This document shows positions 47,558-58,815 of a DNA stretch of 64,000 nucleotides, piece by piece. Each line of letters starts with the position of its first letter. Positions within the stretch are counted from its first letter, which is position 1. The notes under the pieces were generated by a model. The model made no database searches. It saw only the letters and a list, made by a program, of their open reading frames with translations, and was not told the origin of the DNA. The stretch is from the NCBI GenBank assembly GCA_010094025.1, contig ML991808.1, forward strand, positions 1-64,000. Direction: 5' to 3'. This DNA is from Viridothelium virens (taxonomy: Eukaryota; Ascomycota; Dothideomycetes; Trypetheliales; Trypetheliaceae). Made by a program: the position numbers and the translations under genes.

Positions 47558-47661
47558 ATTCTGCCTTCGGGCATTTGGTCATATTGTTACGATACAGAGA
47601 AGATTAGCATGGCCCCTGCACTAAGGATGACACGCGTAATCAATGAGAGCCAACCATTTTT
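47558..47661 (+). ncRNA. U6: U6 spliceosomal snRNA
   Basis: Catalytic snRNA of the spliceosome, made by RNA polymerase III. The 5' stem-loop is TGCC-TTCG-GGCA. The invariant core follows: GATACAGAGAAGATTAGCAT (including the ACAGAGA box and AGC triad), then GGCCCCTGCACTAAGGATGA (internal stem-loop) and CACGC. The 3' part ends in a T run. Length of about 100 nt is usual. The start is set by TATA spacing and the 5' stem and may be off by a few bases. Confidence 0.95.
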
Positions 47662-47666
47662 TTTTT
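47657..47666 (+). terminator. T10 Pol III terminator of U6
   Basis: Ten consecutive T residues directly after the U6 3' end. Confidence 0.9.
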
Positions 47667-47674
47667 AAGTTCCA

Positions 47675-47685
47675 GGTTCGAGTCT
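47675..47685 (+). promoter_or_regulatory. Extragenic B box downstream of U6
   Basis: GGTTCGAGTCT matches the TFIIIC B-block consensus (GGTTCGANTCC) except for the last base. It lies 9 bp after the T run. In budding yeast SNR6 the B block is also downstream of the terminator, but about 120 bp away. No tRNA can be folded around it. Confidence 0.75.
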
Positions 47686-47853
47686 CACGGTCAACCAATT
47701 TTAATTTTTGAGCTGTTTCTTGCAAAAAGACAGCAATATGAACAGAAAATATTGCAAGCTCTTTTTTATTTCTAGTTCTTGGGACTTGTTGTAGTAGAGC
47801 ATAACAAGAGTTCCTTGGATGTAGGAGGCTGCACATCCATTTGCTCAACCTTC

Positions 47854-48465
47854 CTATGTGTTGCTCAGCTCTTCCACACTCTTTAGCGCGTGCCCATTCT
47901 CCTCGCCGACGTCCAACGCGACCAGAAATCTACTGACGCAATTATATGCTGCCACCGTTGCCGTGATCTCCACGACCTCCCTGTCACTGAATCCCACCTC
48001 CTTCAACCGCGCAAACACGGCATCATCAACCTTGACCTTCGTCGTCATCTGATCCGTATATGCAATCAGCGCCCACTCTTTCTTGCTCAACCCTCCTTCT
48101 CCATTCCCTTTCTGCCCGCTCTCCGCCACTCCCGCCTGCGCCGTCCTCACCGTCTCCATCCCCTCCTGGCTTACCCCGGCTTTGTGCGCTAACGCCCCAT
48201 GAACTTCCCATTCATGCACCGCTTGGTTCAGCACAGCGACTCGCGATATGGGCAGCTCGGAGACACGGGACTCGAGGGATGTCTGGCCACGTATGGCGCC
48301 GAGAAAGGAGGACCAGCCGCTGGCGACGGGAGGAGAGTTCAGGAGGGCGAGGTCGAGAGGGATGAGGGGACGAGGATGGCGACGAGCGCGGATCTGGTCG
48401 TATACTTGAGTGACATCTGCTGAAGAGTCTGCTGGTGGGTTGGATTGGGCGTATGGCACGCGCAT
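47854..48465 (-). CDS. Carboxymuconolactone decarboxylase/AhpD-like protein
   Basis: Intronless, 203 residues, start ATG 48465 (MRVPYAQSNPPADSS). The helical CMD/AhpD-like core is visible: VLNQAVHEWEVHGALAHKAG, with the E-x-W-x-x-H pattern, then LSKKEWALIAYTDQMT and the C-terminal helices (VAAYNCVSRFLVALDVG). The Cys-x-x-Cys of peroxidase-type AhpD is missing, so a hydroperoxidase role is unlikely. Such fungal proteins are often hypothetical or associated with aromatic or lactone metabolism. The substrate is unknown. Confidence 0.75.
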   Translation of the reverse strand: MRVPYAQSNPPADSSADVTQVYDQIRARRHPRPLIPLDLALLNSPPVASGWSSFLGAIRGQTSLESRVSELPISRVAVLNQAVHEWEVHGALAHKAGVSQEGMETVRTAQAGVAESGQKGNGEGGLSKKEWALIAYTDQMTTKVKVDDAVFARLKEVGFSDREVVEITATVAAYNCVSRFLVALDVGEENGHALKSVEELSNT

Positions 48466-49424
48466 GATGATGGCTCGATTGGATCAAGTCTGAGGTGATC
48501 TGTAGTTGTGAAGAGATGGGACGATGGAAACGGTATTCAATTGCCAATACCCAAGAGTACAGCAAAAGTAGAAGAGATTTCTGACAGCTTAATGGAGAGG
48601 ACTATCATGCAGTAACTTTGATCTCTCGACAAAGATCATTCATGCTCCATGCTCAGAAAGTCGGAGTTCCGAAGTCGGAGAGAGCCAGACCGAGGTGGAA
48701 GTGGGGATTCGGTACATCTTGACGGTAGCTTACAATTTTAAGCTCTCTCGATTCTTGTTTGGCCGATTTAATGTGGAAACGGACTTGAATATATGTGAAT
48801 TGACGAGAGCTGGTGGGAAGGGGAAAAAGAACGGTCATATTTTAGCGGCCTCTTCCAAGACGCTCCCGGACCACCTATCCTGGGCCTCTGGTCTTTCTTC
48901 CGTGCGAAAATCTGCCCATGCGATAAGATGAGCATTGTTTCAGGTTCTCATACTATCATTGCTTATGCTCGCAGAAGACCGCATCACAGTGAACCATTCA
49001 CAATTGAATGTGCAAGTGGAAAGGGGCAAGCTTGATTCAGATGATATGTCTTGCTTGAGACGAGTAAAAGTACCTCCAATTGCAGGTGTTTCCTTTTTGT
49101 TTGTCCACTATTTCGAGCCTATCGAAAATACACACAAGAATTTTGTAGAACCCATTTGGTCCTCATAGCCATGAGTTTGTACACCTTTGCCCCCATCCTC
49201 CACGGCACCAAAAATGTACAGGCTCTGCCGCAAAGCTGCGTTCGGTTGAACACGTAGGCCCACTAGGAGAGAATGGGCCACGATCTACCTCCTCCATATC
49301 CAGTCGCTCTGTCAGACTGCATATTGATCTGGCATCAAAGTGCGTTAGTGCTTTCGCCACCATCGTTCTCAAGTAATACACCGCGCCTTCCTTGGCTATC
49401 GTAATCCACCATAACACCCTCCCA
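48466..49424. other. Intergenic; no supported gene
   Basis: Only short chance frames. Contains the promoter of the CMD-like gene and the 3' flank of RGP1. Confidence 0.45.
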
Positions 49425-52174
49425 TCAAACCAGCAAATCCTCCGTCCGCTCCCCCTCGCTTCCCGCCGCCACCGCACCATACACCCTAATCGGCACCATC
49501 ACCTCAAAGCTCTCGCACGGCAGCCTCTCCACCGCACCGAACACCCTCCCCCTCTCATCCCTCCCAACCTCCTCCAGCAACTCCTCCGCTCCCCCTCCTC
49601 CCGCCGTCTCCTCCACCCCTCCACCACCAACGCCCTGCTTCGGAACCACAAACTCCACCTTAACCCCCCACTCCAAACTCACCCCACTCGTGACAAACTC
49701 CGGCGTCGCCCCCAACGGCACCGTCAGCTGAAACGCCAAGCGCCTCGCATACAGCGCCGACGCGGACGCCTGCGCATGGACGTGGCGCGTAACCCGCGCA
49801 ATGCTGGTAGCGCTGCGCAGTGCGATCGCCGGGTCGACCTTCTCTGCGCTCTCGAGCTGGACGGCGACGGCGTACGTCGGGATTGCGATATTGGTGGCGG
49901 TGGCGGCAGCGGCGGCGGCAGCGGCGGAGGAGGAGGAGGGGGCAGCGAAGTCGAGGGTGAGGGTGACGGTTTCGCCGGTGCGGTAGGCGGCGCGGGCGAG
50001 GGTGATGATGCCGACGCGGAGGCCGTTGCGCGAGATGTCGAAGCGGGTGCGGGATTGCGCGGTTGTGGAGGTGGAGGAGGAGGAGGTGGAGGCGGTGTGC
50101 GAGCGGAGGATGGCGAAGTCGATGGCTTCTTTGGCGGTGAGGCGCTCGGATTGGAAGAAGGTGGAGGAGCGGCGGGGCGTGAGGGTGTGGGTCGGGGAGA
50201 GGAGGCCTGTGGAGGATGGGGAGCGGGATTTGGTCAGGAGGCTGTTGACGTAGGTGTGGAAGTCGTCGAGGGAGGAGTCGCTACTGGATGGGGATGGAGA
50301 TTTCAGGGCCATGGAGGAGGAGGTACCGTTTTGGAGCGAGGGGGAGGCGATGCTTTGGGTCCGGGCTTGGTCGCGGAGGATGATGTAGGGAGACATGAGG
50401 TCATGGCCGAGAATCTCGCCTCGTGCTGTAAATCATTAGCGATACTCGTGGAGAGGAGCGAATGGATGACTTACAATTGACGCCACCAAAGACCCTAAAT
50501 GGAACTTCGATTTGTTTGACTTGTTGCTTTTGAGATGGAGTGGCAGCCCTCTGAGTGCCGATCGCTAGATGATAAGAGACCTTCATAGCTCGACCCTTGA
50601 AGCTTGGTGGAAGCCCTCTAGGCAAGGTGAAGCTATACCTGTAGCTCTTGCTTTCTCCTGGACCGAGTGACAGGTCAACGAACAGGATTGACTGCGGAGT
50701 CGAGAGAAGGGGTATTGCTTTCATGTTCGCAATTCCCCTCATCTCTTTGATACTGCTCATTTCTGCACCCCCAAGGAGTCCGCCAAGAGATTCTCCAATA
50801 TTACCCCATCCAAAAGAGCCAAAGAGGCCATTGTCCTTCTTTGCTCGCTCAACGCCGACAACACCACCACCGCCCTGTCCACCAACGACGCCTTTTCTCT
50901 TCACTTCCTCAAAAGGTGCTTGATTGACCAGCGCACCATCCACGGTAAATAATCCCATAATCTGCACATAGCCCATCATAATAGTTTCGGGTAATCTTTG
51001 ATGATTCGTTGGAGTGAAATGAGATATCCTGCGAATGTTCATAGGCCTCGAAAACGAGCGACCATGTGCTGGTCTCGATGGGTAATCGGATGCCAGAGTC
51101 TCGTCAGAATGATTACTCATGGAGTATATTTCTGTACTGGTCCGCGGCGTGCCATTCATGCTCGTACCAGACAGTATCCTCGACATCGGAGGTATATTGT
51201 TATTCTGAGCTCCTTGAGCCCCTTCGGGAGGTCTTGGTGAATGTCTTCGAAACTGTGGAGCATCTGCCCTCGACATTGAACTAGGCTGAGGGGAAAGGAT
51301 TGGATCTGGCGAGGGAGTCTTGTTAATTGGTGGTTTGGGAGGGAATGCAAAGTCGTTTGGAAAGGCAGCAGATGATCTCCTCGATGCGTCTCTGGAGTGG
51401 GATACATGAGGACTGGGGCCTCTTGTAGCACTCCGATTACGAGTGCGATGGGGAAGAACAGTTGCATTTGGCGCTTCTGTTATTATTTGGGGACTCACTG
51501 GGCCAATGAAAGGCGAACGGATGGCTGGCGAAGCTACATAGCGTATCAGCAGTGATAGACCCATTGCGTTGGTATAAGAGCATACCTGAAACAGGAGCAC
51601 TCACGACTCCAGGTCTCCGCGGGACCATATTCAAACTTGTCGACCTTGCGTGCCCTTTTAGAGGTCCACTCGCTGCTCGGTTTTGATTTTGCCCCCGAGC
51701 GTCACCTCCTCTGCTGTCCGGACCCATTGATACGATTGAGATTGACCTTCCATGTCTATGCTGAGAGGTAGTACCTCCACTGTCTGCTCTAGAGGAGGGG
51801 GTCTGCCCAGAACGAGGGACTCCAATTTGGGAGGTACTGAGCGATAACGTTGGACGATGACCGCGTCCTACTGGAGGAGGGGCTCGTGAACGTATCGAAG
51901 ATTGACGTGATAAGGACGGTCCACCAATTGGCGTTTGTGATGCTCCTTGTTGCGAATGAAGCGAGTTCTTCCTTGACCTGGGCGCTGCGGTCTTTGCAAA
52001 GACGGGTGTCGCCTTTTGTGTCTGAAGTTTTCTTGCCGCCGGCGCAAAGCCATTGGATTGGGAGTCTGGCATGGAAGCAATGTTCTTGAAGGTTATTATA
52101 CACTCCACCTCTTCACCGGCAAAGACCGTCGACTGCTTCCACTGAACGGAGGCTCGTATGTTGGAGGTCGCCAT
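49425..52174 (-). CDS. RGP1: RGP1, subunit of the Ric1-Rgp1 exchange factor for Ypt6/Rab6
   Basis: Golgi-membrane-associated protein that with Ric1 activates Ypt6/Rab6 for endosome-to-Golgi transport. Exons 52174-51586, 51533-50475, 50425-49425; 882 residues, in frame. The arrestin-like N-terminus is typical (VQWKQSTVFAGEEVECIITF). A long Ser/Arg/Pro-rich disordered insert follows. The Rgp1 fold resumes at YVQIMGLFTVDGALV, SLGPGESKSYRYSFTLP, GRAMKVSYHLAIGTQ and VPFRVFGGVN, and ends with VEFVVPKQGV and SFEVMVPIRVYG. The last exon contains polyserine and polyalanine tracts and is sharply GC3-rich, unlike the rest of the gene. Confidence 0.9.
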
Positions 52175-52537
52175 GACGCACGCTGGCCGTGTGGAAGAGC
52201 TCCACGAGGGAAGTTCACCGATGATACGAACATGGGAGATGACCCAGGTCTTGGGCTAGATTAGACATTACGATCGTTTGGTCGAAAGTCAAGACTCGGC
52301 CTGAGATCCAGGGAGGATCTTCGCATTACTCGGGGCATTGGAGGTTTGGAGGGCGCTGAGGTCGGAAGGTGCGAGCTCGGCCAACACACATAGACCTGCT
52401 GCATGCATGAGCCGGGGATCCTGCTCAACCCCGTTGGGTTGCGGCAAATGGAGTACAGATTGAAGACCTCGTAGTCAGACTGCCAAATTACAATCAAGCA
52501 CGGCGACTCAAGAGGTGACGAATATTTACAACTATAT
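52175..52537. other. Short intergenic region between RRG9 and RGP1
   Basis: Tandem minus-strand genes; RGP1 promoter. Nothing else seen. Confidence 0.5.
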
Positions 52538-53941
52538 TTACAAGATACGGTGCGAAATCGAGCTATTTGGGGTATCATCGGAATCCAGCATTTTATCCTC
52601 ATGCTGATGAGAGCCGAACCTTTGTTTTTTGTCAAGTCGTTTGTCTTTGCGCTGCTTCCACTTTGGTTTCTGTCCAGGCTCTGCCTTGCCTATACCCATC
52701 TCTCTCCACTTCTTAGGGGGTCTAATGCCTTTCTTTACCATGCCGGACCATATCTTTTCGCCACGTTTGTCCCATCGCTGTCGTCGTTCTTCGGCTTCCT
52801 TCTCACTCGGTCGCCACTTGCTCTTTAGAATTCTTCTAATCACCTCCGGAGAAACTTGGAATTGCTCTGCAAGGACAGAAGTGCTTGCCCCTTCAGGATT
52901 TGCATTATGCAATGCGCGGATACCTTCTAGGGCGTCTGGAGAGAGACGCTTTCGGGGATTCCAAGCTTCGCCGCCGAATTTCTTTTTGAGGGCTGCTTTT
53001 TGCACCTGCCACGGCTCTTTGGGAGCTTGTTCCGATTCCTCATGCTTTCGATCGTCCGGCTGCTCCTTTTTGCTGGATCGTACATTGAGACCGTGTGAGA
53101 ATTGATGCTTTTGCCTTCCAGTCTCGGATGTGACCTTATAACGAGGGTTTGTTTTTAGATGTCCCCTATGCCGATGAAGTGTTGGATTCTCCTCAGTAGT
53201 CCACTCTTTAGTACGCGCTTTGCGCTTCGTATCTTTATGTCCCTTTTGCCTGGGCGCTGCTCCAGTCTCAGTCCGATCTCTGCTACGAGATACCCGCCTT
53301 CTGGAGTATGGATCATTCTCCGAGCCACTCCTCTCCGAGTCCTCGTGCTCCTCAGCTTCTGCCTTGAGACGACCACTCTGGAAGCCAGGCCGCCCTCTGA
53401 AGGGAAGACTGCTATAATTAAGACATTGATTGGTATGAGACCTTGCGATATCAAGTCCATTACCGATACTTGTTCCTAGGATGACTCGAGGTCCGGTGCG
53501 TCCGTTCCTAAGGCTTGGAATGAGTTTCCTAGTGGATTGAGTTCCTTTACTAGTAACAGCCTCTGAGGTAAGAAAATTACCGTGCGAATCGTGTCCTATC
53601 GCACAACTAGAGAGGATATTCCTCTTGACCGACGCGACCCGCGACATGCAATTTTTCTGGGACTGTACTGGCCCTTCGGCTAGAGTTCCATCATCGCCCA
53701 GTATTGTTTGCGTAGACAGCTCTGCCAGCTCATCTTGATTCTTAAATTCTGCCTTTCTTCTTGGGCTCGAGGAGAGAGGGGCCGAGGCGCGCGGTTTAAG
53801 GTGTTGACAAGATGCGATTGCAACGCGTCTGTTCCACGCTCCAGACAGCGGCACTGGCAGTACCCCAATTGACCAGGACGCAAACGAATGATGGCATGAG
53901 AAAGCTTTTTGGGTGCTTCTCAATCTTTGAGAATATTGCAT
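52538..53941 (-). CDS. RRG9: RRG9/neugrin-like mitochondrial protein
   Basis: Mitochondrial protein needed for respiratory growth and mtDNA/mitochondrial RNA functions in yeast. Intronless, 467 residues from ATG 53941 (MQYSQRLRSTQKAFSC), whose Arg/Ser-rich, acid-free leader fits a mitochondrial presequence; the frame continues upstream without an ATG. The middle is basic and disordered. The conserved C-terminal module matches the family: WNPRKRLSPDALEGIRALHN, LAEQFQVSPEVIRRILKSKW, RRQRWDKRGEKIW. The helix-turn-helix-like segment suggests nucleic-acid binding. Confidence 0.9.
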   Translation of the reverse strand: MQYSQRLRSTQKAFSCHHSFASWSIGVLPVPLSGAWNRRVAIASCQHLKPRASAPLSSSPRRKAEFKNQDELAELSTQTILGDDGTLAEGPVQSQKNCMSRVASVKRNILSSCAIGHDSHGNFLTSEAVTSKGTQSTRKLIPSLRNGRTGPRVILGTSIGNGLDIARSHTNQCLNYSSLPFRGRPGFQSGRLKAEAEEHEDSERSGSENDPYSRRRVSRSRDRTETGAAPRQKGHKDTKRKARTKEWTTEENPTLHRHRGHLKTNPRYKVTSETGRQKHQFSHGLNVRSSKKEQPDDRKHEESEQAPKEPWQVQKAALKKKFGGEAWNPRKRLSPDALEGIRALHNANPEGASTSVLAEQFQVSPEVIRRILKSKWRPSEKEAEERRQRWDKRGEKIWSGMVKKGIRPPKKWREMGIGKAEPGQKPKWKQRKDKRLDKKQRFGSHQHEDKMLDSDDTPNSSISHRIL

Positions 53942-54386
53942 GTGTGTGAAGCTCTGGAAGTACTCGGTAAGAAGGGAGTGTTCCTCGAGACAAAGTTTGT
54001 CGGCCAAGCCCTTGCCAGCACTGACGTCTCTCCTGTCCCATTACCGAAAAAAAATCCTTGCCCGCATCAGCCTTAGCACAACAGCTCTATTGAATGTCAA
54101 ATCTACATCTCTTCCTCGAGGTTGGCGTTCAACACTATTTGCCTGATCCACATTCGACAATATGCAATACAATGGAGCAGCAGAATCAAGAGCCTACCAA
54201 AGATTCTGCCGGCGGGGCACGCGGTGGTGTTCTGATGACGCTACGAGTACCATCGACGCCTTTAGTGTTTCATAGACGTCAAGTATCCTCCCCTCTCTTT
54301 TATCTTCTTCAATCTTTCAAGAAACCTAGACTTCGTAGTGTTTTTCATACACATTGTTTTCCTCTGTAAAATTTATTGAGCATGGC
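53942..54386. promoter_or_regulatory. Shared promoter region, RRG9 and DUF2236 gene
   Basis: Divergent starts are only 445 bp apart, so regulatory elements are probably shared. No specific binding site is claimed. Confidence 0.4.
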
Positions 54387-55895
54387 ATGGCCAAACCCGT
54401 TCTACAGACGGACGGAGAACACAAGGACGTCAGTGATGATCTACACTTCAAATCGAGTCGCCTTTGCCTAACAAATACTAGATGCTGGGGCTATACCTTC
54501 GAACTCACCCCCGATCATCTCACACCTGAAGAAGCGCACCCTCTCAAGCATTCCTACGACTTCCTTGGAGAAGAATGTCTCGAAATACTCAACCAAGTCT
54601 CCCCTCCGCCACGCTCCGCTTTGCCCAGAAACAACAGCCAAGCATCTCAGAGATCCGGTACTTCAGGTAGCGAAGAAGGAAAGAACTCTGAGAAGGAACC
54701 TCAACGAGACCTCTACATCCTTCTTCGGGATAACGCTTCTCAAAACCCAAAGTTGGATAAACTATGGAAGGAGGTGAATACGATACCAGAATGGGTAGAC
54801 TGGGAGCAGATCTCTCGCGGGCAAGATGTCTTCTATCGGTACGGCGGTGCAGCCTTCACCGGCCTCGCATACCAATCACTTCTCGGGGGTATGGGGGCCG
54901 CCCGAGTCGTCGAAACGCTCGCAAGGACTGGTGGCTTTTCTCCCAAAGTCGCACGGCGAAGATTATTCGAGACAACGCAACACATATTACAATGCACCCG
55001 TTCTCTGGATAGCATCAAACCTGGTGGTGAGGGATTTGCGTCAAGTATTCGAGTCCGATTCCTGCATGCGGCAGTACGGCAGCGCATCCTGCGACTGGCG
55101 GCGCAGCGACCGGACTACTACAGCGTGGAGAAGTGGGGAGTTCCGATAAATGATCTGGATTCAATCGCAACGATTGGGACGTTCTCGGCAACTCTCATTT
55201 GGCTAAGCTTTCCTCGCCAGGGCATCTTCTTGCGAGAGCAGGAAATCGTTGACTATATAGCGTTGTGGCGGTACATTGGATACCTTGTTGGCTGTCCGAC
55301 GGGGTATTTTGAGACACCGCAGAAAGCCAAGGCCATCATGGAGACGCTATTGATGAACGAGATTGAGCCGACGGAGACGAGCAAGATCCTTGCGAATAAC
55401 ATCATCAAGAGCTTAGAAGATCAACCGCCGGCTTATGCATCTGCGGATATGCTCGTTGCCAGTGCGAGGTGGCTCAATGGAAGCGAGCTCTCGGACAGAC
55501 TGGGACTTCCACGGCCAAATTTGTACTACTGGCTATTGGTTGCGGGCCAATGTATCTTCTTCATGACCATATGCTATACGTATAGATCAGTCCACTACCT
55601 GGATGTCAGGAAAATTTCGGCTTTGCGGAAGATCTTCTATGCGATCATCGTCGAGAGCAAATATGGCCTGGAGGGCACGGAGACATTATTCGACTTCAAA
55701 TACATTCCCGAATACTCCACAATCACGGAAATGGGAGAATCAGCACAGGATGCGGCAAGATATAAGGGTATCGAGAGGAGGAACTTGAAAGCCCTGGTCA
55801 TTGCTCTTGGTACTGTTGGTGTCATGTCTTGGTGTTCGCTGAAGATGGCCACTGGCCTGTTCCGAGCGGTTCTGGCAGTATCGGCTCGGACTTGA
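54387..55895 (+). CDS. DUF2236 / MpaB-like membrane oxygenase
   Basis: Intronless, 502 residues from ATG 54387 (MAKPVLQTDGEHK). It belongs to the family of ER-bound MpaB oxygenase and bacterial rubber oxygenase (Lcp), which bind haem b. Recognisable blocks: YRYGGAAFTGLAYQSLLGGM near residue 155; RRLFETTQHIL; IRVRFLHAAVRQRIL, which carries the family's Arg and His; TLIWLSFPRQGIF; and WRYIGYLVGCPTGYF. Hydrophobic C-terminal segments (YYWLLVAGQCIFFMTIC, ALVIALGTVGVMSWC) fit membrane binding. Substrate unknown; MpaB itself cleaves a prenyl side chain oxidatively, but no pathway partners are adjacent here. Confidence 0.85.
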   Translation: MAKPVLQTDGEHKDVSDDLHFKSSRLCLTNTRCWGYTFELTPDHLTPEEAHPLKHSYDFLGEECLEILNQVSPPPRSALPRNNSQASQRSGTSGSEEGKNSEKEPQRDLYILLRDNASQNPKLDKLWKEVNTIPEWVDWEQISRGQDVFYRYGGAAFTGLAYQSLLGGMGAARVVETLARTGGFSPKVARRRLFETTQHILQCTRSLDSIKPGGEGFASSIRVRFLHAAVRQRILRLAAQRPDYYSVEKWGVPINDLDSIATIGTFSATLIWLSFPRQGIFLREQEIVDYIALWRYIGYLVGCPTGYFETPQKAKAIMETLLMNEIEPTETSKILANNIIKSLEDQPPAYASADMLVASARWLNGSELSDRLGLPRPNLYYWLLVAGQCIFFMTICYTYRSVHYLDVRKISALRKIFYAIIVESKYGLEGTETLFDFKYIPEYSTITEMGESAQDAARYKGIERRNLKALVIALGTVGVMSWCSLKMATGLFRAVLAVSART

Positions 55896-57003
55896 GTTCT
55901 GAACAATCTCCTCTTTCTCTTCCACGAGGCACCCAGTGAAATATATACACTCCCTCTACGTCATTCCAATACTGGCGTATACGCCACTCTGACGAGAAGA
56001 GGTTCATGAGCTGTGGCTAGCTTTTCTGCTCTAACGCTGTACAGGGTATAGACATTTAGACCAGGGTTCTTTTATTTCTTTATTTGTTTAACATTTCTAC
56101 TAACCTCTCGCACGCTTGTCCAGGTGGTCTTGCAAATGTAATTGGGCATTCTGATCTCGCTGCTGATTCTTTGAGACTGCGTGCTGGCTGATCCTCGAAA
56201 GGCTAGTGTGAGCGGATAACGACTTTGCAACTAGCAGATGTGGTTACAGCGCTGCAAATCCAGCACATCCATGGCACGATCAAAGAGTTTCCAGTCGTAC
56301 TCATGCAGTGTTGGGGATGCAGGATCAACCTGATAGCATATTGCCGTAGTAGCACATGTATCGGTTTGGAAGTGCACTGGTCGGAAGAAAGCTGGGTCGC
56401 GGAAACACATAGCAGTGTTGATACACAAGAAGTGAGAAGACGCGGTAGCTCCTCATGTTCAACCTTCGGAACGGAGGCTAGTCTTGCTCCATATTCGTTT
56501 AATTCACAGCTTGACAGATTGACCTACAGTGCAAAGTCTTTTAGAGAATCTACAATTTTACTCAAGGCTTTCATAAATGCTAAAAGTCTTTGTAGAACCA
56601 GCAAAATGAGAAGATTCTGACATTGTTTGAGTCTAGCTGGAGTTGAAAATTCTTTCGTTATCCCCACAAGCCGTTCGTAGTCGTTTTTGAATTGGATTTG
56701 TATCTGTTCCGGGGCTAGTGTGGCTGAGGGGAGTCGTATATCTTTTTAGAGAAGAGAGAGAAGTAATTGGTGAGAGCGTGTTAATCTTTGTAGTCAAGCA
56801 CTCACCGGATCTTTCTTGATATCCTATCACAGTAAACTCTTCTGCTTGAATCTGAGTAGGATTTATTGAGTGGCCCCTAGCATTTGCCAGAAGTTGAAAT
56901 ATCAGCCGCCTCTAGATTTATGATCTGCACGGATACTCGGCTTCTTAGATTTTGACTGCAGCGCGATCCTCCTATTAGAGGTGACTGAAGCTGCGAGGCG
57001 AGA
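55896..57003. other. Intergenic; MFS promoter
   Basis: Short frames only. Nothing recognised. Confidence 0.45.
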
Positions 57004-58815
57004 ATGACACTCTCGTTCTCTCAAAGCAGTCCTCAGCAATCCATTCTACGATGTCTCAAATATCGTGATGTCGACATGGAGCCTGAGGCGTCGCAACCTG
57101 GTGCAGGCCATGGTCCTCCTCAAGATGTAGCTGTGAGCGTACCAATCAACTGGGATAGCGACTATCGTAATCCACGGAATTGGTCCCTTTGGCGTAAGAC
57201 CGCTGTGACTGCAATTGTCTCGATCATTGGCTTTGTATGGTGGGTGAAGCATTTCTATGCATCTACGACTGTGTCTTCTCATCGTCTTCCAGCTCGTTTG
57301 TTTGTGAAACTTCAGCTTATTTGCTCATGCATTAAGTTGCCTGAACCCTATACAGATGTCATTCATATGCCTGACCAAATTTAATTTTACGGACTGACCA
57401 AAGACAGCACAATGGCGGCTTCAATTTACACGCCAGGTGCTGACCAAGTTGCTTCTGAGATGCATGTCTCCACGGCCGTCTCTCTTCTACCGCTCTCATT
57501 CTACAATCTAGGAATGGCATTTGGTCCAATCATTTCTTCACCTCTCAGCGAGACATTCGGTAGGAAAGCCGTCTATCTTACGACTTTGCCTCCCTTCGCT
57601 CTGTTCACTCTGGGAGCTGGCTTCTCCCAGGACATCTCTTCCCTTATAGTTTGCAGGTTTTTTGCAGGTACATTTGGGGCACCGGGCGTCAGCATCGCTT
57701 CTGCTACCATTGCGGATATCTGTGCTCCCGTTAACAGAGCCATTCCGTTGAGCTTTTATTATGCTGTACCATTCGTTGGCTCGCTATCCGGGTAAGCATG
57801 CCTTCGATCTCTTTGGAAACGCGGATGCTAATGATTCTGTAGAGTGCTTATTGGAGGTTACGTCGTTGAGAGTAAAGGATGGAGGTGGACACAGTGGACT
57901 GTCCTGTTTTTCACCGTCGTTACGCTGAGCTCTATTATTTTCGTTCGAGAATCCTACAAAAAGATCATCTATCAACGCCTAGAGGGAGTGCCCGTTGGAG
58001 ATAGAGCTGCTGCAAAATCGGATTTTCTCAAAGAGTTTCAGTACTTCCTCACGAAGACAATCATCCGACCCATCCACATGCTCTTCACCGAGCCCATCGT
58101 CGGCTTCGTCTGCCTCTACGCCTCCTTCCAATTCGCCCTGCTCTACACCTTCGTGGTCGCCAGCCCCCACATCTTCCAAACCACATACGGCTTCTCCCTC
58201 GGCACCCAAGGCCTCACCTTCCTCGGCTTCATCGTCGGCGTCTCCCTCTCCACCATCCCCATCATCGTCTTCGACCGCCTCCTCTACCAGCGCAAATTCG
58301 CCCAATTCACACACACCCACGCACTCACTCCCTCCGCCCCCTCCTCCCCCTCCTCCCCATCCTTGGGCACCACCAACCCCACCGACCCCACCACCACCGA
58401 ATTCCCCCCGGAACACCGCCTCTACAGCCCCATGCTCGGCTCGCTGCTCCTCCCCCTCGGCCTCTTCCTCTTCGCCTGGACGACGCACCCCTCCATCCCC
58501 GCCCTCATTCCGATCCTCTTCCAGGGGCTCACGATCTTCGGCTCGCTGCTCGTGTACGCCGGCGCCAACATGTACATGATGGACACGTACGGCCCGCTGT
58601 ACGGCGCGTCGGCGACGGGCGCGAGCAGTCTGAGCCGCTACACGCTGAGCGCCGCGTTTCCGCTGTTTGCGCTGCCGATGTATGAGGCGTTGGGGACGGG
58701 GTGGGCGACGAGCGTGTTGGCGTTCGGGACGGTGGCGATGGCGCCGATTCCGTGGGTGTTTTGGTGGTGGGGGCCGGGGCTGAGGGCGAGGAGCGGGTAT
58801 GAGAGGTCGGTTTGA
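57004..58815 (+). CDS. DHA1-type MFS transporter (polyamine/drug exporter-like)
   Basis: Proton-coupled exporter, plasma membrane. Exons 57004-57239, 57408-57791, 57843-58815; 530 residues, in frame. A second Met at 57076 (MEPEASQPGAG) could also start it. The N-terminus has the DHA1 mark NWDSDYRNPRNWSLWRK. TM1 continues across intron 1 as GFVCTMAASIYTPG, and the motif A region follows (SSPLSETFGRKAVYLTTL). TM4-5 (VCRFFAGTFGAPGVSIASATIADI, motif C-like) lead to a central loop. The second half shows RPIHMLFTEPIVGFVCLYA and YGPLYGASATGASS. Its third exon is extremely C-ending in codon use. Drug or polyamine substrate is inferred from family only. Confidence 0.88.

Noticed and set aside
47669-47700. 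tRNA gene near the B-box match
   Set aside because: No A box, acceptor stem or anticodon arm can be placed; the B box is best explained as part of the U6 promoter.
49392-50480. 362-codon plus-strand ORF antisense to RGP1
   Set aside because: Composition is a mirror of the GC3-rich RGP1 exon; no domain.
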